A stretch of 40,477 nucleotides of DNA from DAINRZ01 sp964634885. GTDB lineage: Bacteria > Bacteroidota > Ignavibacteria > Kapaibacteriales > UBA2268. Location: the NCBI GenBank assembly GCA_964634885.1, contig CAZWLN010000042.1, positions 1 through 40,477 of the forward strand. Direction: 5' to 3'. The notes beneath the pieces were generated by a model. That model ran no database searches, was not told where the DNA came from, and saw only the letters and a program-made list of their open reading frames with translations. Below, piece by piece: positions 1 to 8,088 of this stretch; positions within the stretch are counted from its first letter, which is position 1; each line of letters opens with the position of its first letter. A program made the translations under genes and the position numbers.

Positions 1-2
1 GC

Positions 3-281
3 GCCGGTGAAAGCATGAGCAGACAGTTGTCGATGACAGCGGTACCCAATCCTTTTTCTAATAATACAGTCATTCACTATTGCCTGCCTGAAGCCTCGCC
101 TGTTACGTTTGAGTTGTACAATTCACTTGGTATTAAAGTTATGCAAATTAATGACATAATCAAACCTGAAGGCGACAATTCTTTCACCTTTGACGGGAAT
201 ACATTACCTTCCGGCATATACTTTTTCCGGCTCGTTACTGACAATGAAAGTGCCGTTCTGCCGTTAAAGCTCATAAAATAG
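3..281 (+). CDS. C-terminus of a T9SS-exported protein (partial)
   Basis: The reading frame is open to the left edge of the window, so this is the end of a longer gene; the first ATG inside it (base 15) is probably internal. The last ~80 residues form a T9SS type A sorting domain: a VPNPFS motif, alternating beta-strand pattern, a LPSGIYFFRL core and the basic last strand ending KLIK. In the family this tail directs Sec-exported proteins across the outer membrane and is then removed. Nothing of the functional part is visible, so the substrate or role cannot be named. A spacer of about 80 bases follows before the next gene on the same strand. Confidence is high for the tail and nil for the rest of the protein. 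Confidence 0.8.
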   Translation, partial: AGESMSRQLSMTAVPNPFSNNTVIHYCLPEASPVTFELYNSLGIKVMQINDIIKPEGDNSFTFDGNTLPSGIYFFRLVTDNESAVLPLKLIK

Positions 282-362
282 GTGAAAGTAGGAAATAGTT
301 GTTTTTTCCTTCTTCCTGTTTGGAAAAATTGCGCTTTTTGACAGTAATTCTGAGTTGCCCCT

Positions 363-1040
363 ATGAACATGATGATAAGCCTGATAGTGTGGCTGGTACT
401 GATTTCGGTAATATTTACTTTTTACGGTAAGGTGGCTGAACGTTTCAGCGGCTTCACAACCCGCTCGGCCTACCTGGTACTGACACTGGGGGTAGTAGGC
501 GCTGGTGTATATCTGCTCTGCCTCTGGCTCCTGACCCTTTTGCTCCCCACCCGGTACTTCTTCAGCGCCTATATTATATTGTGCAGCGCAGCAAGCATCA
601 TCATCCGCTATATTACGATGCTGCTCTATTCCAACCGCAGGAAAGGACTTAACCGGTTTCAACTGGTTACTGTCTCTGTGATTGTCGGCCTGGGCTTCCT
701 CCTTGTCGAGAACTATATCATCATCATAATTACCAACAAATACCTGCTGTCACAGGAACTGATGCTTGTGCCTTCATTCCTGTTTACCTCGGTGGTAATG
801 GGATACTATCATTATGATTCACTGCAGGCCCTGGGCAGAAGGTCCGGCTATTTCCTAATACGCGGTGCTGCCATTGCCATTGTTTACAACACCATCTTCA
901 ACTACCTGATGATTCTAGGTCCAGGCTATGTCGGTACCACGGTCTATATTTCCATAATGGCCGCAGCGATTGCCTCTGCTTTGTTCTTCTGTGTACTTCT
1001 TAGTGTGAGGGCATACCGTTCGGTCGTGTCTGAGAGATAA
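363..1040 (+). CDS. Multi-pass membrane protein, divergent PrsW-like
   Basis: The 225-residue product is almost wholly hydrophobic, with about seven membrane segments. Residues 107-120 read IVGLGFLLVENYII, which matches the second motif of PrsW intramembrane proteases (GxGFxxxEN); E116 and N117 are present. The next two PrsW-type segments are recognisable by spacing (around 135-150 and 165-180), but the positions where His is expected hold Ser and Tyr, and no EExxK first motif is seen before residue 100. I therefore read it as a PrsW-superfamily relative that has probably lost catalysis, or a different family that converges on the motif. It follows the T9SS cargo gene but nothing shows that they work together. 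No clear Shine-Dalgarno sequence precedes the ATG. Confidence 0.6.
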   Translation: MNMMISLIVWLVLISVIFTFYGKVAERFSGFTTRSAYLVLTLGVVGAGVYLLCLWLLTLLLPTRYFFSAYIILCSAASIIIRYITMLLYSNRRKGLNRFQLVTVSVIVGLGFLLVENYIIIIITNKYLLSQELMLVPSFLFTSVVMGYYHYDSLQALGRRSGYFLIRGAAIAIVYNTIFNYLMILGPGYVGTTVYISIMAAAIASALFFCVLLSVRAYRSVVSER

Positions 1041-1041
1041 T

Positions 1042-1075
1042 AAAAAAAAAATCCGGCCCACACAGTGAACCGGAT
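1042..1075 (-). terminator. Rho-independent terminator of the rpsF-rplI unit
   Basis: Read on the minus strand, ATCCGG pairs with CCGGAT, with an inner CAC/GTG pairing, and is followed directly by a run of about ten T. It sits 35 bases after the rplI stop and 10 bases from the stop of the convergent membrane-protein gene, so it could serve both directions. Confidence 0.7.
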
Positions 1076-1110
1076 CAAACGAAAATTTATTCAATCTATG
1101 GAATAGAGAA

Positions 1111-1557
1111 CTATTCTTCGCTGATTACCCAGATCTTAAGGTTAACGTTTACTTCCTGATGGAGTTTGACGTTTATGTCGAACACACCGAGCGATTTGAT
1201 TGGGTCATCTATAACAATGTGTCTCTTGTCAATGTTGAAACCGCGAAGAGCGAGTTCCTGAGCGATCATCTGAGGAGTAACCGAACCGTAGAGTTTACCT
1301 TCTTCACCGACTTTCATGGCAACGCTGACCTGAAGTTCAGCGAGTTGTCCGGCGAGTATCTCAGCGGCAGATTTCTCCTGAGCCATTTTCCTGGCATAGA
1401 TCTTCTTTTCCTGTTCGAGGACTTTTTCAGCTTTTGGAGTCGAAACGTAAGCAAGGCTTCTCGGAATGAGGAAATTCCTGGCATAGCCGTTCTTAACGGT
1501 AACTACTTCGCCCATCGAACCTAAATTTTCTACATCTTGTCTTAATATTACTTTCAT
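1111..1557 (-). CDS. rplI: 50S ribosomal protein L9
   Basis: The 148-residue protein begins MKVILRQDVENLG and continues with KNGYARNFLIPRSLA, the L9 signature; the length is normal for the family. L9 binds 23S rRNA near the base of the L1 stalk through the N-terminal domain, and the C-terminal domain (from about residue 80, GKLYGSVTPQMIA) reaches toward a neighbouring ribosome. An AGAGG sequence lies about 11 bases before the ATG. It lies 48 bases after rpsF on the same strand and is probably cotranscribed with it. The genes usually found between them (rpsR, often ssb) are missing here. Confidence 0.96.
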   Translation of the reverse strand: MKVILRQDVENLGSMGEVVTVKNGYARNFLIPRSLAYVSTPKAEKVLEQEKKIYARKMAQEKSAAEILAGQLAELQVSVAMKVGEEGKLYGSVTPQMIAQELALRGFNIDKRHIVIDDPIKSLGVFDINVKLHQEVNVNLKIWVISEE

Positions 1558-1605
1558 TTTATTCAGCCTCTGAATTAATGAGGAATTGTTATAAAAAAAA
1601 ATAAA

Positions 1606-2091
1606 CTATTCGGAATCTGTCTTTTCAGACTTTTCAGATTCAACCGGGTTTTCAATTCTTTCAACGGGACGAATTCTGCCTCTACCGCCTCTGCGCTGGC
1701 CTTTGTTTTCTTCGGTTTCTTCCGGCCTGTCGAGGAATGTAGATTCATAGGGCCTGCCGAGTTCGAGGGCTCTCTTTTGCCTGTATTCGCGAAGCTTCTT
1801 GGGAAGCTTAACGGTAAGGTGCCTGAGGATTGTGTCCTCGAGGATGAGGAAGCGTTCAAGGACAGGGATTGTACTTGAATTGGCGTCGAATATCAGATGA
1901 ACATAGAAGCCGTTGTACTTCTTGTTGATAGGATAGGCAAGCCTTCTTCTTCCCCATTTGTTGCTTTCCTGGACAGAACCGCCGTTGTTCTCAATATAGT
2001 TGCACACTTTACTGATAACAGATTCGATGTCCTGGTCTTCCAGGGCTGCGTTAACGATAAAAATCGTTTCATATTCACGTCGAGCAATCAT
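1606..2091 (-). CDS. rpsF: 30S ribosomal protein S6 with charged C-terminal tail
   Basis: The 161-residue protein begins MIARREYETIFIVNAAL and contains NKWGRRRLAYPINKKYNGFYVHLIFDA, typical of S6, which binds 16S rRNA with S18 in the platform of the 30S subunit. The core ends near residue 100; the remaining ~60 residues are a low-complexity, highly charged tail rich in E, R, G and K, longer than in E. coli S6. A GGAG Shine-Dalgarno about 8 bases upstream supports the ATG at 2091. It is the first gene of a two-gene unit with rplI. The S18 gene, whose product is its direct ribosomal partner, is not in the window. Confidence 0.95.
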   Translation of the reverse strand: MIARREYETIFIVNAALEDQDIESVISKVCNYIENNGGSVQESNKWGRRRLAYPINKKYNGFYVHLIFDANSSTIPVLERFLILEDTILRHLTVKLPKKLREYRQKRALELGRPYESTFLDRPEETEENKGQRRGGRGRIRPVERIENPVESEKSEKTDSE

Positions 2092-2438
2092 GCTTTACTC
2101 CAATACGGTTGTTTACAAAAAACATCCTCACTAACTTTTTAATGAGGCATAAAAGTAAAGAGCTACAAAATTAATAGTTTTACTTTAATAAAAAAAATAT
2201 TTTTACAAAAATTATCCGACTTCCGCATAATTTTTACAAACTTACGATAATTATTTTAATAATTCCATTGTAATATATTCAAATATGCGTATTTTTGTTT
2301 TCTATGATTATTAGTAATATTGATAAGAAAATTATTTTAATTAACTTTTTTTATTTTTTAATACTATCGATACTGTCTATCATGGTATTAAACAGCGTTA
2401 TCATGGCGTTTTAAATATTTATAAAAACTGGTGTACTT
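2092..2438. other. AT-rich divergent promoter region, rpsF / S1 gene
   Basis: These 347 bases hold no credible gene. They separate the divergent rpsF and S1-type genes and must contain promoters for both. The DNA is very AT-rich with runs of T and A. Two copies of TATCATGG start at 2378 and 2399, 21 bases apart, i.e. two helical turns, just before the S1 gene; they might be an operator but the evidence is slim. I could not fix -7 or -33 promoter elements with confidence. Confidence 0.4.
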
Positions 2439-3953
2439 ATGAATTTAGAAGAAAACAACAACCCGGCAAACGAAACCGTAACTAATGATTTATCAAATGA
2501 GATCGCTCCCGTTACCGACACTGTGGAGGCAGCACCTGAAGTTTCCGTTCCCGTTGCGGAAACGGCAATCCCCGTGGAAACAGCACAGGAAACACTGCTG
2601 CCGGAAGCCCCGGTAACAGGGAATGACACCCTGGTGGATACGAATGATAGTACGCCTGAACCTGTCGCTTCTGCCGAACCGGCTGCCGCAGAACTGAACG
2701 GCCATGAAGCCGGGACCCCGACTGCTGTCGATACTGCTCAGGCAGATGAACCAAAAAATGAGTTCAATCCTGCACTTGAAGCCGTTTTCAATGAATTGAA
2801 AGAAAAACACCAAAACAACGAATGTTTTGAAGTGCAAGTCATCAGCCGGATTAAGGGCGGTTTGAGGGTAATGTACAATGAGATGCCACTGTTCCTTCCG
2901 GCAGCCCACTTCGGTTTGAAAAAGATTCCTTCGGAACAGGAACTGAACGAAGCCATCGGCAAATCCGTCAGTGTTTCCATCATCGAACTCCAGGAACTCG
3001 GTGAAGGCAGAAGAGCCGTCATCGTTTCAAGGAAAAACCTCCTCCTCGACGAGTTCTGGACCAATATTAACGTCGGCGACAAAGTCAGCGGCAAAGTTTC
3101 TTCCATTGCTTCCTTCGGCATCTTCCTCGACCTCGGCGGCGTTGAAGGACTCATCCACATCTCCAGGCTTTCTCAGACCCATGTGGACAATCCCTCGTCC
3201 ATCGCAAAGAAAGGCGATGTCCTCGAAGCTGTTGTCGTTGAACTCGACAGAAACAAAAACAGGATTGCTCTGAGCAGGAAAGAACTGGAAGAGTCCCCCT
3301 GGAAGAACGCTGAAACAGAGTTCCCCGCCGGCTCTCGCCAAAAAGGCATCGTCAGAAGGCTCACGGATTTCGGTGTCTATGTAGAGTTGAAACCCGGTGT
3401 TGACGGTTTGCTCAGGACTTCCGAACTGTCCTGGACAAAGAGGGTAAGGAAACCTTCCGACATGTTCTCTCCCGGTGCAGAGATCGACGTGGAAATTCTT
3501 GCCATCTCGAGCGAAAAAGAAACACTGAGCCTTAGCTATAAAAAAACTATTCCCAACCCATGGAATGAGCTTGCGGAAAAGTATCCCGTTGACAGCGAAT
3601 TTAACGGACTTGTTCTGCAGGTCCTGCCTCAGGGCGCCATCATCGAAGTCAACGAAGAAATCGACGGTTTCATGCCGCGCAGCAAAATGAAATCCGTTCT
3701 CAAAGGCAAAAAGATACCATACCAGGCAGGTGAACGTATCGATGTTAAAATTGCCGACCTCGTTCCCGGTGAAGAATCGCTCATCCTGGCTCCCGTCGAG
3801 TCGGAAGAACCCACAAGGCATTCCGAAGAAAGAGAAAGAAGGCCCAGGCCTGACAGAGACTCCTCTAAAGTCAAGGTCAGCACACCTTCCATTACTCTCA
3901 TCGACATGCTGACCGACAAGGGTAAAAAGGATTTATTTAAGTCTGTTGAATAA
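2439..3953 (+). CDS. rpsA: 30S ribosomal protein S1-like, four S1 domains
   Basis: The 504-residue protein has an acidic, Pro/Ala/Thr/Glu-rich disordered N-terminus (1-110), then four S1 OB-fold repeats at about 127-199, 212-281, 299-368 and 386-451, and a short basic tail. Repeats two and three carry the clearest S1 pattern (GIFLDLGG-VEGLIHIS and GVYVELKPGVDGLLRTSEL). In the family S1 binds single-stranded mRNA and helps loading on the 30S subunit. Bacteroidota S1 normally has six domains and about 600 residues, so this is a four-domain form, or an S1-type RNA-binding protein that is not the main S1; the adjacency to rpsF favours a ribosomal role. A strong terminator follows the stop codon. 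Confidence 0.85.
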   Translation: MNLEENNNPANETVTNDLSNEIAPVTDTVEAAPEVSVPVAETAIPVETAQETLLPEAPVTGNDTLVDTNDSTPEPVASAEPAAAELNGHEAGTPTAVDTAQADEPKNEFNPALEAVFNELKEKHQNNECFEVQVISRIKGGLRVMYNEMPLFLPAAHFGLKKIPSEQELNEAIGKSVSVSIIELQELGEGRRAVIVSRKNLLLDEFWTNINVGDKVSGKVSSIASFGIFLDLGGVEGLIHISRLSQTHVDNPSSIAKKGDVLEAVVVELDRNKNRIALSRKELEESPWKNAETEFPAGSRQKGIVRRLTDFGVYVELKPGVDGLLRTSELSWTKRVRKPSDMFSPGAEIDVEILAISSEKETLSLSYKKTIPNPWNELAEKYPVDSEFNGLVLQVLPQGAIIEVNEEIDGFMPRSKMKSVLKGKKIPYQAGERIDVKIADLVPGEESLILAPVESEEPTRHSEERERRPRPDRDSSKVKVSTPSITLIDMLTDKGKKDLFKSVE

Positions 3954-3984
3954 ATTGTAGATTAATTATAAAAATGATACGTCG

Positions 3985-4020
3985 AAACCGGTATGGTAAT
4001 TACTATACCGGTTTTTTTTT
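3985..4020 (+). terminator. Rho-independent terminator of the S1 gene
   Basis: A perfect 10-bp stem, AAACCGGTAT at 3985-3994 with ATACCGGTTT at 4005-4014, has a 10-base loop and runs into nine T at 4012-4020. It lies about 30 bases after the S1 gene stop. Confidence 0.92.
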
Positions 4021-4054
4021 AAACGGTATTGATTTTAAAATTTGATGAAAGTGA

Positions 4055-4846
4055 ATGATAACTGAAATTGTGATGGTGACAACATTTGACTATAAACGGC
4101 GTTTAACTTGCAATACACTGTATTTTTCCTTAATCCTTGCGTTTGTTTCAATTGTCAACGCCCTGAACCTTGATGCCCAGGCTCCTGTCGTTCGTGACAG
4201 TACGGCGAAGACATCACCGGTGATTCTGCCTGGTAACGAGGGCATCGACAGTGTCCATCCCGGTGATATTTATAATAGAATTCTTTTCACTAAAGAACAG
4301 GATTCGGCGTACAAACGCGCGATGGCGCTGAGGATTCCCCAGGAATGCAGGCTCAAGTCCGATTTTAGGAAACATTGCGGCAGCCTTTCAACAGAAGCTC
4401 CACAAAAAGAAACGATGTGGCAGTCCATCGAACGTGCGTTCAGGGTGCCCCAAAAAGTATATATCCCTCTCGGAACGGAAGTTGTCCAGCGCTATGAAGC
4501 CATTCAACGGTCCCAGGCTGTTGACGGCATGACTACTCTGCCGAGGATCGGCACAGGAACACAGGTCTCTTTCGAAGACATCGGCAGGTTCTTTGGGCTT
4601 GTTGAAGACGTGTCCCCAAAGATTGAGTATGAATTGAACGAACTCTGCGATGTTGAGATTGTCATATATTCCATCCAGGCTACAGAGATTTGTACTATCG
4701 TCAGGAAAGGGGAGACCCCCGGTAAGCACCAGATCACCTGGAACGGAAGGGACGACAACGGCATGAAAGTAGCTCCCGGCGACTATGTTGCCGAAGTTAA
4801 GGCCGGTAAGCAAAGGATCAAAACGAAACGAATCCGGATTAACTAA
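4055..4846 (+). CDS. Secreted protein with FlgD Ig-like C-terminal domain
   Basis: The 263-residue product has a hydrophobic N-terminal segment (about residues 19-38, LTCNTLYFSLILAFVSIVNA) that fits a signal peptide or signal anchor ahead of a likely LDAQA cleavage site. The middle is unassigned. The last ~75 residues (from IEYELNELCDVEIVIYS to the end) follow the FlgD-type Ig fold, including the TPGKHQITWNGRDDNG stretch and GDYVAEVKAG. In related bacteria that fold often ends secreted proteins, and it resembles T9SS tails, but the end here (KTKRIRIN) is not a clear T9SS tail. The second ATG at base 4073 would shorten the N-region; no Shine-Dalgarno decides between them. The role is unknown. 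Confidence 0.75.
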   Translation: MITEIVMVTTFDYKRRLTCNTLYFSLILAFVSIVNALNLDAQAPVVRDSTAKTSPVILPGNEGIDSVHPGDIYNRILFTKEQDSAYKRAMALRIPQECRLKSDFRKHCGSLSTEAPQKETMWQSIERAFRVPQKVYIPLGTEVVQRYEAIQRSQAVDGMTTLPRIGTGTQVSFEDIGRFFGLVEDVSPKIEYELNELCDVEIVIYSIQATEICTIVRKGETPGKHQITWNGRDDNGMKVAPGDYVAEVKAGKQRIKTKRIRIN

Positions 4847-4914
4847 GTACGGGTGAATTAACAGACATACTTATTATTTCTATCTGTCAGAATTTCCAAT
4901 TTATAATATTATAA

Positions 4915-5379
4915 CTATTGTTTTCCGGAGTGGTAACGGCTGATTGTCCTGAGGATTTCGTCTTCACTCTTTTGCCCGAAACCTTTCAGACCGGCTACCT
5001 TGTGTTCCAGGCATGCCGCTTCTAAGCTTTCAACGGAGCTGACGGCAAGTTCGGTACGGAGCGCGCCAATCTTCTTTGGGCCAAGCCCCGGTATCTTCCT
5101 TAGTTCGAGTATGGTCTCAGGTACCTCTTCCGTCAGGTTTTCATAGTAGGCAATCTTTCCTGTAGAGGCAAACTCGGCAATCTTTGTAACAAGGGCCTTG
5201 CCGAAGCCTTTCACGTCTCCAAGGGTTCCGGATGTTAGCAGAGCCTCAATGTCGAGGCCCTGCTCTTCGATGATGTCGGCGGCAGAACTGTATGCCCGCG
5301 ACTTGAAAGGATTGTCTCCTTTGACTTCGAGCAGGAATGACATATTCCTCAATATCGTCAGAAGCTCTTTTGTGTTCAT
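4915..5379 (-). CDS. Stand-alone PolX N-terminal (helix-hairpin-helix) domain protein
   Basis: The 154-residue protein matches the start of bacterial family X DNA polymerases: the 8-kDa-type domain (LLEVKGDNPFKSRAYSSAA, residues 16-34) followed by three helix-hairpin-helix motifs near 56-66, 95-106 (IPGLGPKKIG) and 129-140. It then stops; the polymerase palm and PHP nuclease domains of a normal ~570-residue PolX are absent, and no such coding sequence follows. Aligned to DNA polymerase beta (GVGTKIAEK), the segment GFGKALVTK puts K66 at the place of the deoxyribose-phosphate lyase lysine, K72. A lyase or DNA-binding role in base excision repair is therefore an inference. It lies 21 bases after leuS on the same strand and is likely cotranscribed. 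Confidence 0.8.
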   Translation of the reverse strand: MNTKELLTILRNMSFLLEVKGDNPFKSRAYSSAADIIEEQGLDIEALLTSGTLGDVKGFGKALVTKIAEFASTGKIAYYENLTEEVPETILELRKIPGLGPKKIGALRTELAVSSVESLEAACLEHKVAGLKGFGQKSEDEILRTISRYHSGKQ

Positions 5380-5400
5380 GCCGTTCAGGCTAAGGCTCCA

Positions 5401-7953
5401 TTAACCAGTAATAAAATTAATAAGTTTATCTTTAACAAAAATTACTTTCCTGACGGTTTTGCCTTCGAGATGCTTTTGTACTTTCTCGTCGGTTTTTGCC
5501 AGTTCCTCTGCTTTCGACTGTTCCAGGCCGGGTTCGGCTGAAAGTTTTGCCCTGATCTTGCTCTGGACCTGGACTACGAGTTCGATTGTGTTCTTTCTGG
5601 TTTTCGCTTCGTCAAACTCAGGGAAGGACTGCAGTACAACAGATTGCGTGTGGCCGAGCATGGCCCACAGTTCTTCTGCAATGTGCGGAGCAAAAGGCGC
5701 CAGGCAGAGAATGAACTGTTCCATTGCTTTCCTGGGTTTGACGGTTTCCTTTGTAAACTCATTTACAAATATCATCATCTGTGCTATGGCAGTGTTGAAA
5801 TGGAGGTTCCCGATGTCTTCCGCAACCTTCTTAATGGTGGAATGCAGTATATATTCCTGGTCGGGAGTCATTGCCACGTCAGTAACTGAAGCGGACAGCC
5901 TGTCGTTTTCGTCAGCCATCATACGCCAAACCCTGTTGAGGAAGCGGTTAACCCCTTCGATGCCTTTGTCTGACCAGGGCTTTGAGTCGCCTAAGGGGCC
6001 GAGGAACATCTCGTAAAGCCTGAGGGAGTCAGCTCCGTATTGTTCGACTACTTTGTCGGGGTTGATGACGTTACCGAGTGATTTGGACATTTTCCTGCCG
6101 TCCTCACCGAGTATCAATCCCTGGTGATAGAGCTTCCTGAAAGGCTCTACGGTTGAGACATGGCGGTAGTCATAGAGTACCTTGTGCCAGAAACGGGCGT
6201 AAAGCAGGTGAAGGACTGCGTGTTCGGCTCCGCCTACGTAGAGGTCTATGCCTTCGGGAGCCATCCAGTACTTTTCTTCTTCTTTGCCGCAGAAAGTTTC
6301 GTTGTTCGACGGGTCGATGTATCTCAGGTAATACCAGCAGGAACCGGCCCATTGGGGCATCGTATTCGTTTCGTACCGTGCTTTCCTGCCGGTCTTTTTG
6401 TCGGTGAAATTCATCCAGCTTTCAACTTTTGCCAACGGAGACTCACCGGTCCCGGCAGGTTTGAAGTCCTGTACGTCGGGCAGACGGAGGGGCAGTTCAT
6501 CTGCGTCGAGTGCGCGTTTGGTGCCGTCTTCGAAGAACATAACGGGAATGGGTTCACCCCAGTATCTCTGGCGGGAGAACAGCCAGTCGCGCAGTTTGTA
6601 TTGAACCTTTCCGTTGCCGATTGACTTTTCTTCCAGCCAGGCAATGGTTTTGGCCTTGGCTTCGGCAGTACCCAGGCCATCTATCGATAGTGTGTCGTTT
6701 GCCGAATTGACAGCCACACCGTCGTCGGTGAATGCCGCTTCCATAATATTTATTGCTGAAGAGTCGGCAGGAGCAACCACCTGGATGATTGGAAGGCCGA
6801 ATTTGAGGGCGAATTCATGGTCGCGTACGTCGTGGGCAGGGACTGACATGATGGCGCCGGTACCGTAGGAAGCCAGTACATAGTCGGCGATCCAAACGGG
6901 TATCTTCTTGCCGTTCATCGGGTTTACAGCGTATGCCCCTGTAAAGACGCCGGTCTTGTCTTTGCTGAGTTCAGTCCTTTCGAGGTCGCTTTTGACCGAA
7001 CTGTTGTGGATATATTGTTCGACGATGGTTTTCTGTTCCGGTGTAGTAATCGAAGGGACAAGGGCGTGTTCGGGCGCCAGTACCATATAGGTAGCGCCGA
7101 AGAGCGTGTCGGGCCTTGTCGTAAAAACGGTTATGGTTTCATTGCTGCCTTCGACAGGGAAGACGACTTCTGCGCCGTCGCTTCTGCCGATCCAGTTCCT
7201 CTGCATCTCCATCGTCGAATGGGGCCAGTCCACAAGGTCCAGGTCGCTGAGCAGCCTTTCGGCATACTCCGTAATCCTGATCATCCACTGGCGCATGGGT
7301 TTACGTTCAACGGAATAGCCTTTTTCACGCCATTCCTCAACTTCTTCGTTAGCGAGGACAGTACCCAGCGCTTCGCACCAGTTAACGGGATGCATTGAGA
7401 TGTAAGCCAGGCGCTTACTGTCTTTGTATGCTTCGACGGCTTCACTGCCTTCGAGGCCTTCGGGTATCGGCAATTCGTCGATGTGCCTTGCCCTGCCGGC
7501 GTCATGGTCGTACCATGAGTTGTATATCAGGAGGAACATCCACTGAGTCCATTTGTAATAGTCAGGGGAGGTAGTGTTGATGATCCGGCTCCAGTCGTAG
7601 CCCAGGCCGAGGAGTTTCAACTGGCGGGTAAAGTTTTCAATGTTCACCCTTGTTGCTTCGTTCGGATGTATTCCTGTATTCATGCAATACCTTTCGGTCG
7701 GCAAACCGAAAGCGTCGAACCCCATCGGATGAAGAACATTGAAGCCTTTCATCATCTTGTACCTGCCGATTATGTCCGTGGCAGTGTAACCTTCGGGATG
7801 GCCGATGTGAAGGCCTGCACCGCTGGGATAGGGGAACATGTCCAATATATAATACTTAGGTTTTGTTCTGTCGGTACCGACTTTGTAAATGTCGTTATTA
7901 TGCCAGAATTCCTGCCATTTCTTCTCAATTTCTCCGTATGGGTACGATGCCAT
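5401..7953 (-). CDS. leuS: Leucine--tRNA ligase
   Basis: The 850-residue enzyme charges tRNA-Leu with leucine using ATP in the cytoplasm. The class I HIGH signature is at residues 49-52 (LHIGHPEG), and the KMSKS signature at 621-625 is intact. The inserted CP1 editing domain lies between them, with TTRPDTLFGATYMVLAPEH and GTGAIMSVPAHDVRDHEF, both typical of leucine enzymes that hydrolyse mischarged tRNA. CysW-type motifs such as WAGSCWYYLRYIDP and the C-terminal anticodon-binding domain are present, and the length is normal. It is followed on the same strand by the small PolX-like gene. No T-box leader was seen upstream. Confidence 0.98.
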   Translation of the reverse strand: MASYPYGEIEKKWQEFWHNNDIYKVGTDRTKPKYYILDMFPYPSGAGLHIGHPEGYTATDIIGRYKMMKGFNVLHPMGFDAFGLPTERYCMNTGIHPNEATRVNIENFTRQLKLLGLGYDWSRIINTTSPDYYKWTQWMFLLIYNSWYDHDAGRARHIDELPIPEGLEGSEAVEAYKDSKRLAYISMHPVNWCEALGTVLANEEVEEWREKGYSVERKPMRQWMIRITEYAERLLSDLDLVDWPHSTMEMQRNWIGRSDGAEVVFPVEGSNETITVFTTRPDTLFGATYMVLAPEHALVPSITTPEQKTIVEQYIHNSSVKSDLERTELSKDKTGVFTGAYAVNPMNGKKIPVWIADYVLASYGTGAIMSVPAHDVRDHEFALKFGLPIIQVVAPADSSAINIMEAAFTDDGVAVNSANDTLSIDGLGTAEAKAKTIAWLEEKSIGNGKVQYKLRDWLFSRQRYWGEPIPVMFFEDGTKRALDADELPLRLPDVQDFKPAGTGESPLAKVESWMNFTDKKTGRKARYETNTMPQWAGSCWYYLRYIDPSNNETFCGKEEEKYWMAPEGIDLYVGGAEHAVLHLLYARFWHKVLYDYRHVSTVEPFRKLYHQGLILGEDGRKMSKSLGNVINPDKVVEQYGADSLRLYEMFLGPLGDSKPWSDKGIEGVNRFLNRVWRMMADENDRLSASVTDVAMTPDQEYILHSTIKKVAEDIGNLHFNTAIAQMMIFVNEFTKETVKPRKAMEQFILCLAPFAPHIAEELWAMLGHTQSVVLQSFPEFDEAKTRKNTIELVVQVQSKIRAKLSAEPGLEQSKAEELAKTDEKVQKHLEGKTVRKVIFVKDKLINFITG

Positions 7954-8088
7954 ATAGCCACTTTTTATTAATTATAAAAAAACAAACACCAAAATTACGA
8001 AATATGATTTAATTTTGAATAAATCTAATTTATTAACATTGGATTTTTCAATGGATTGTTTGTAGTTATTATATTATAAGGTTGGTCA

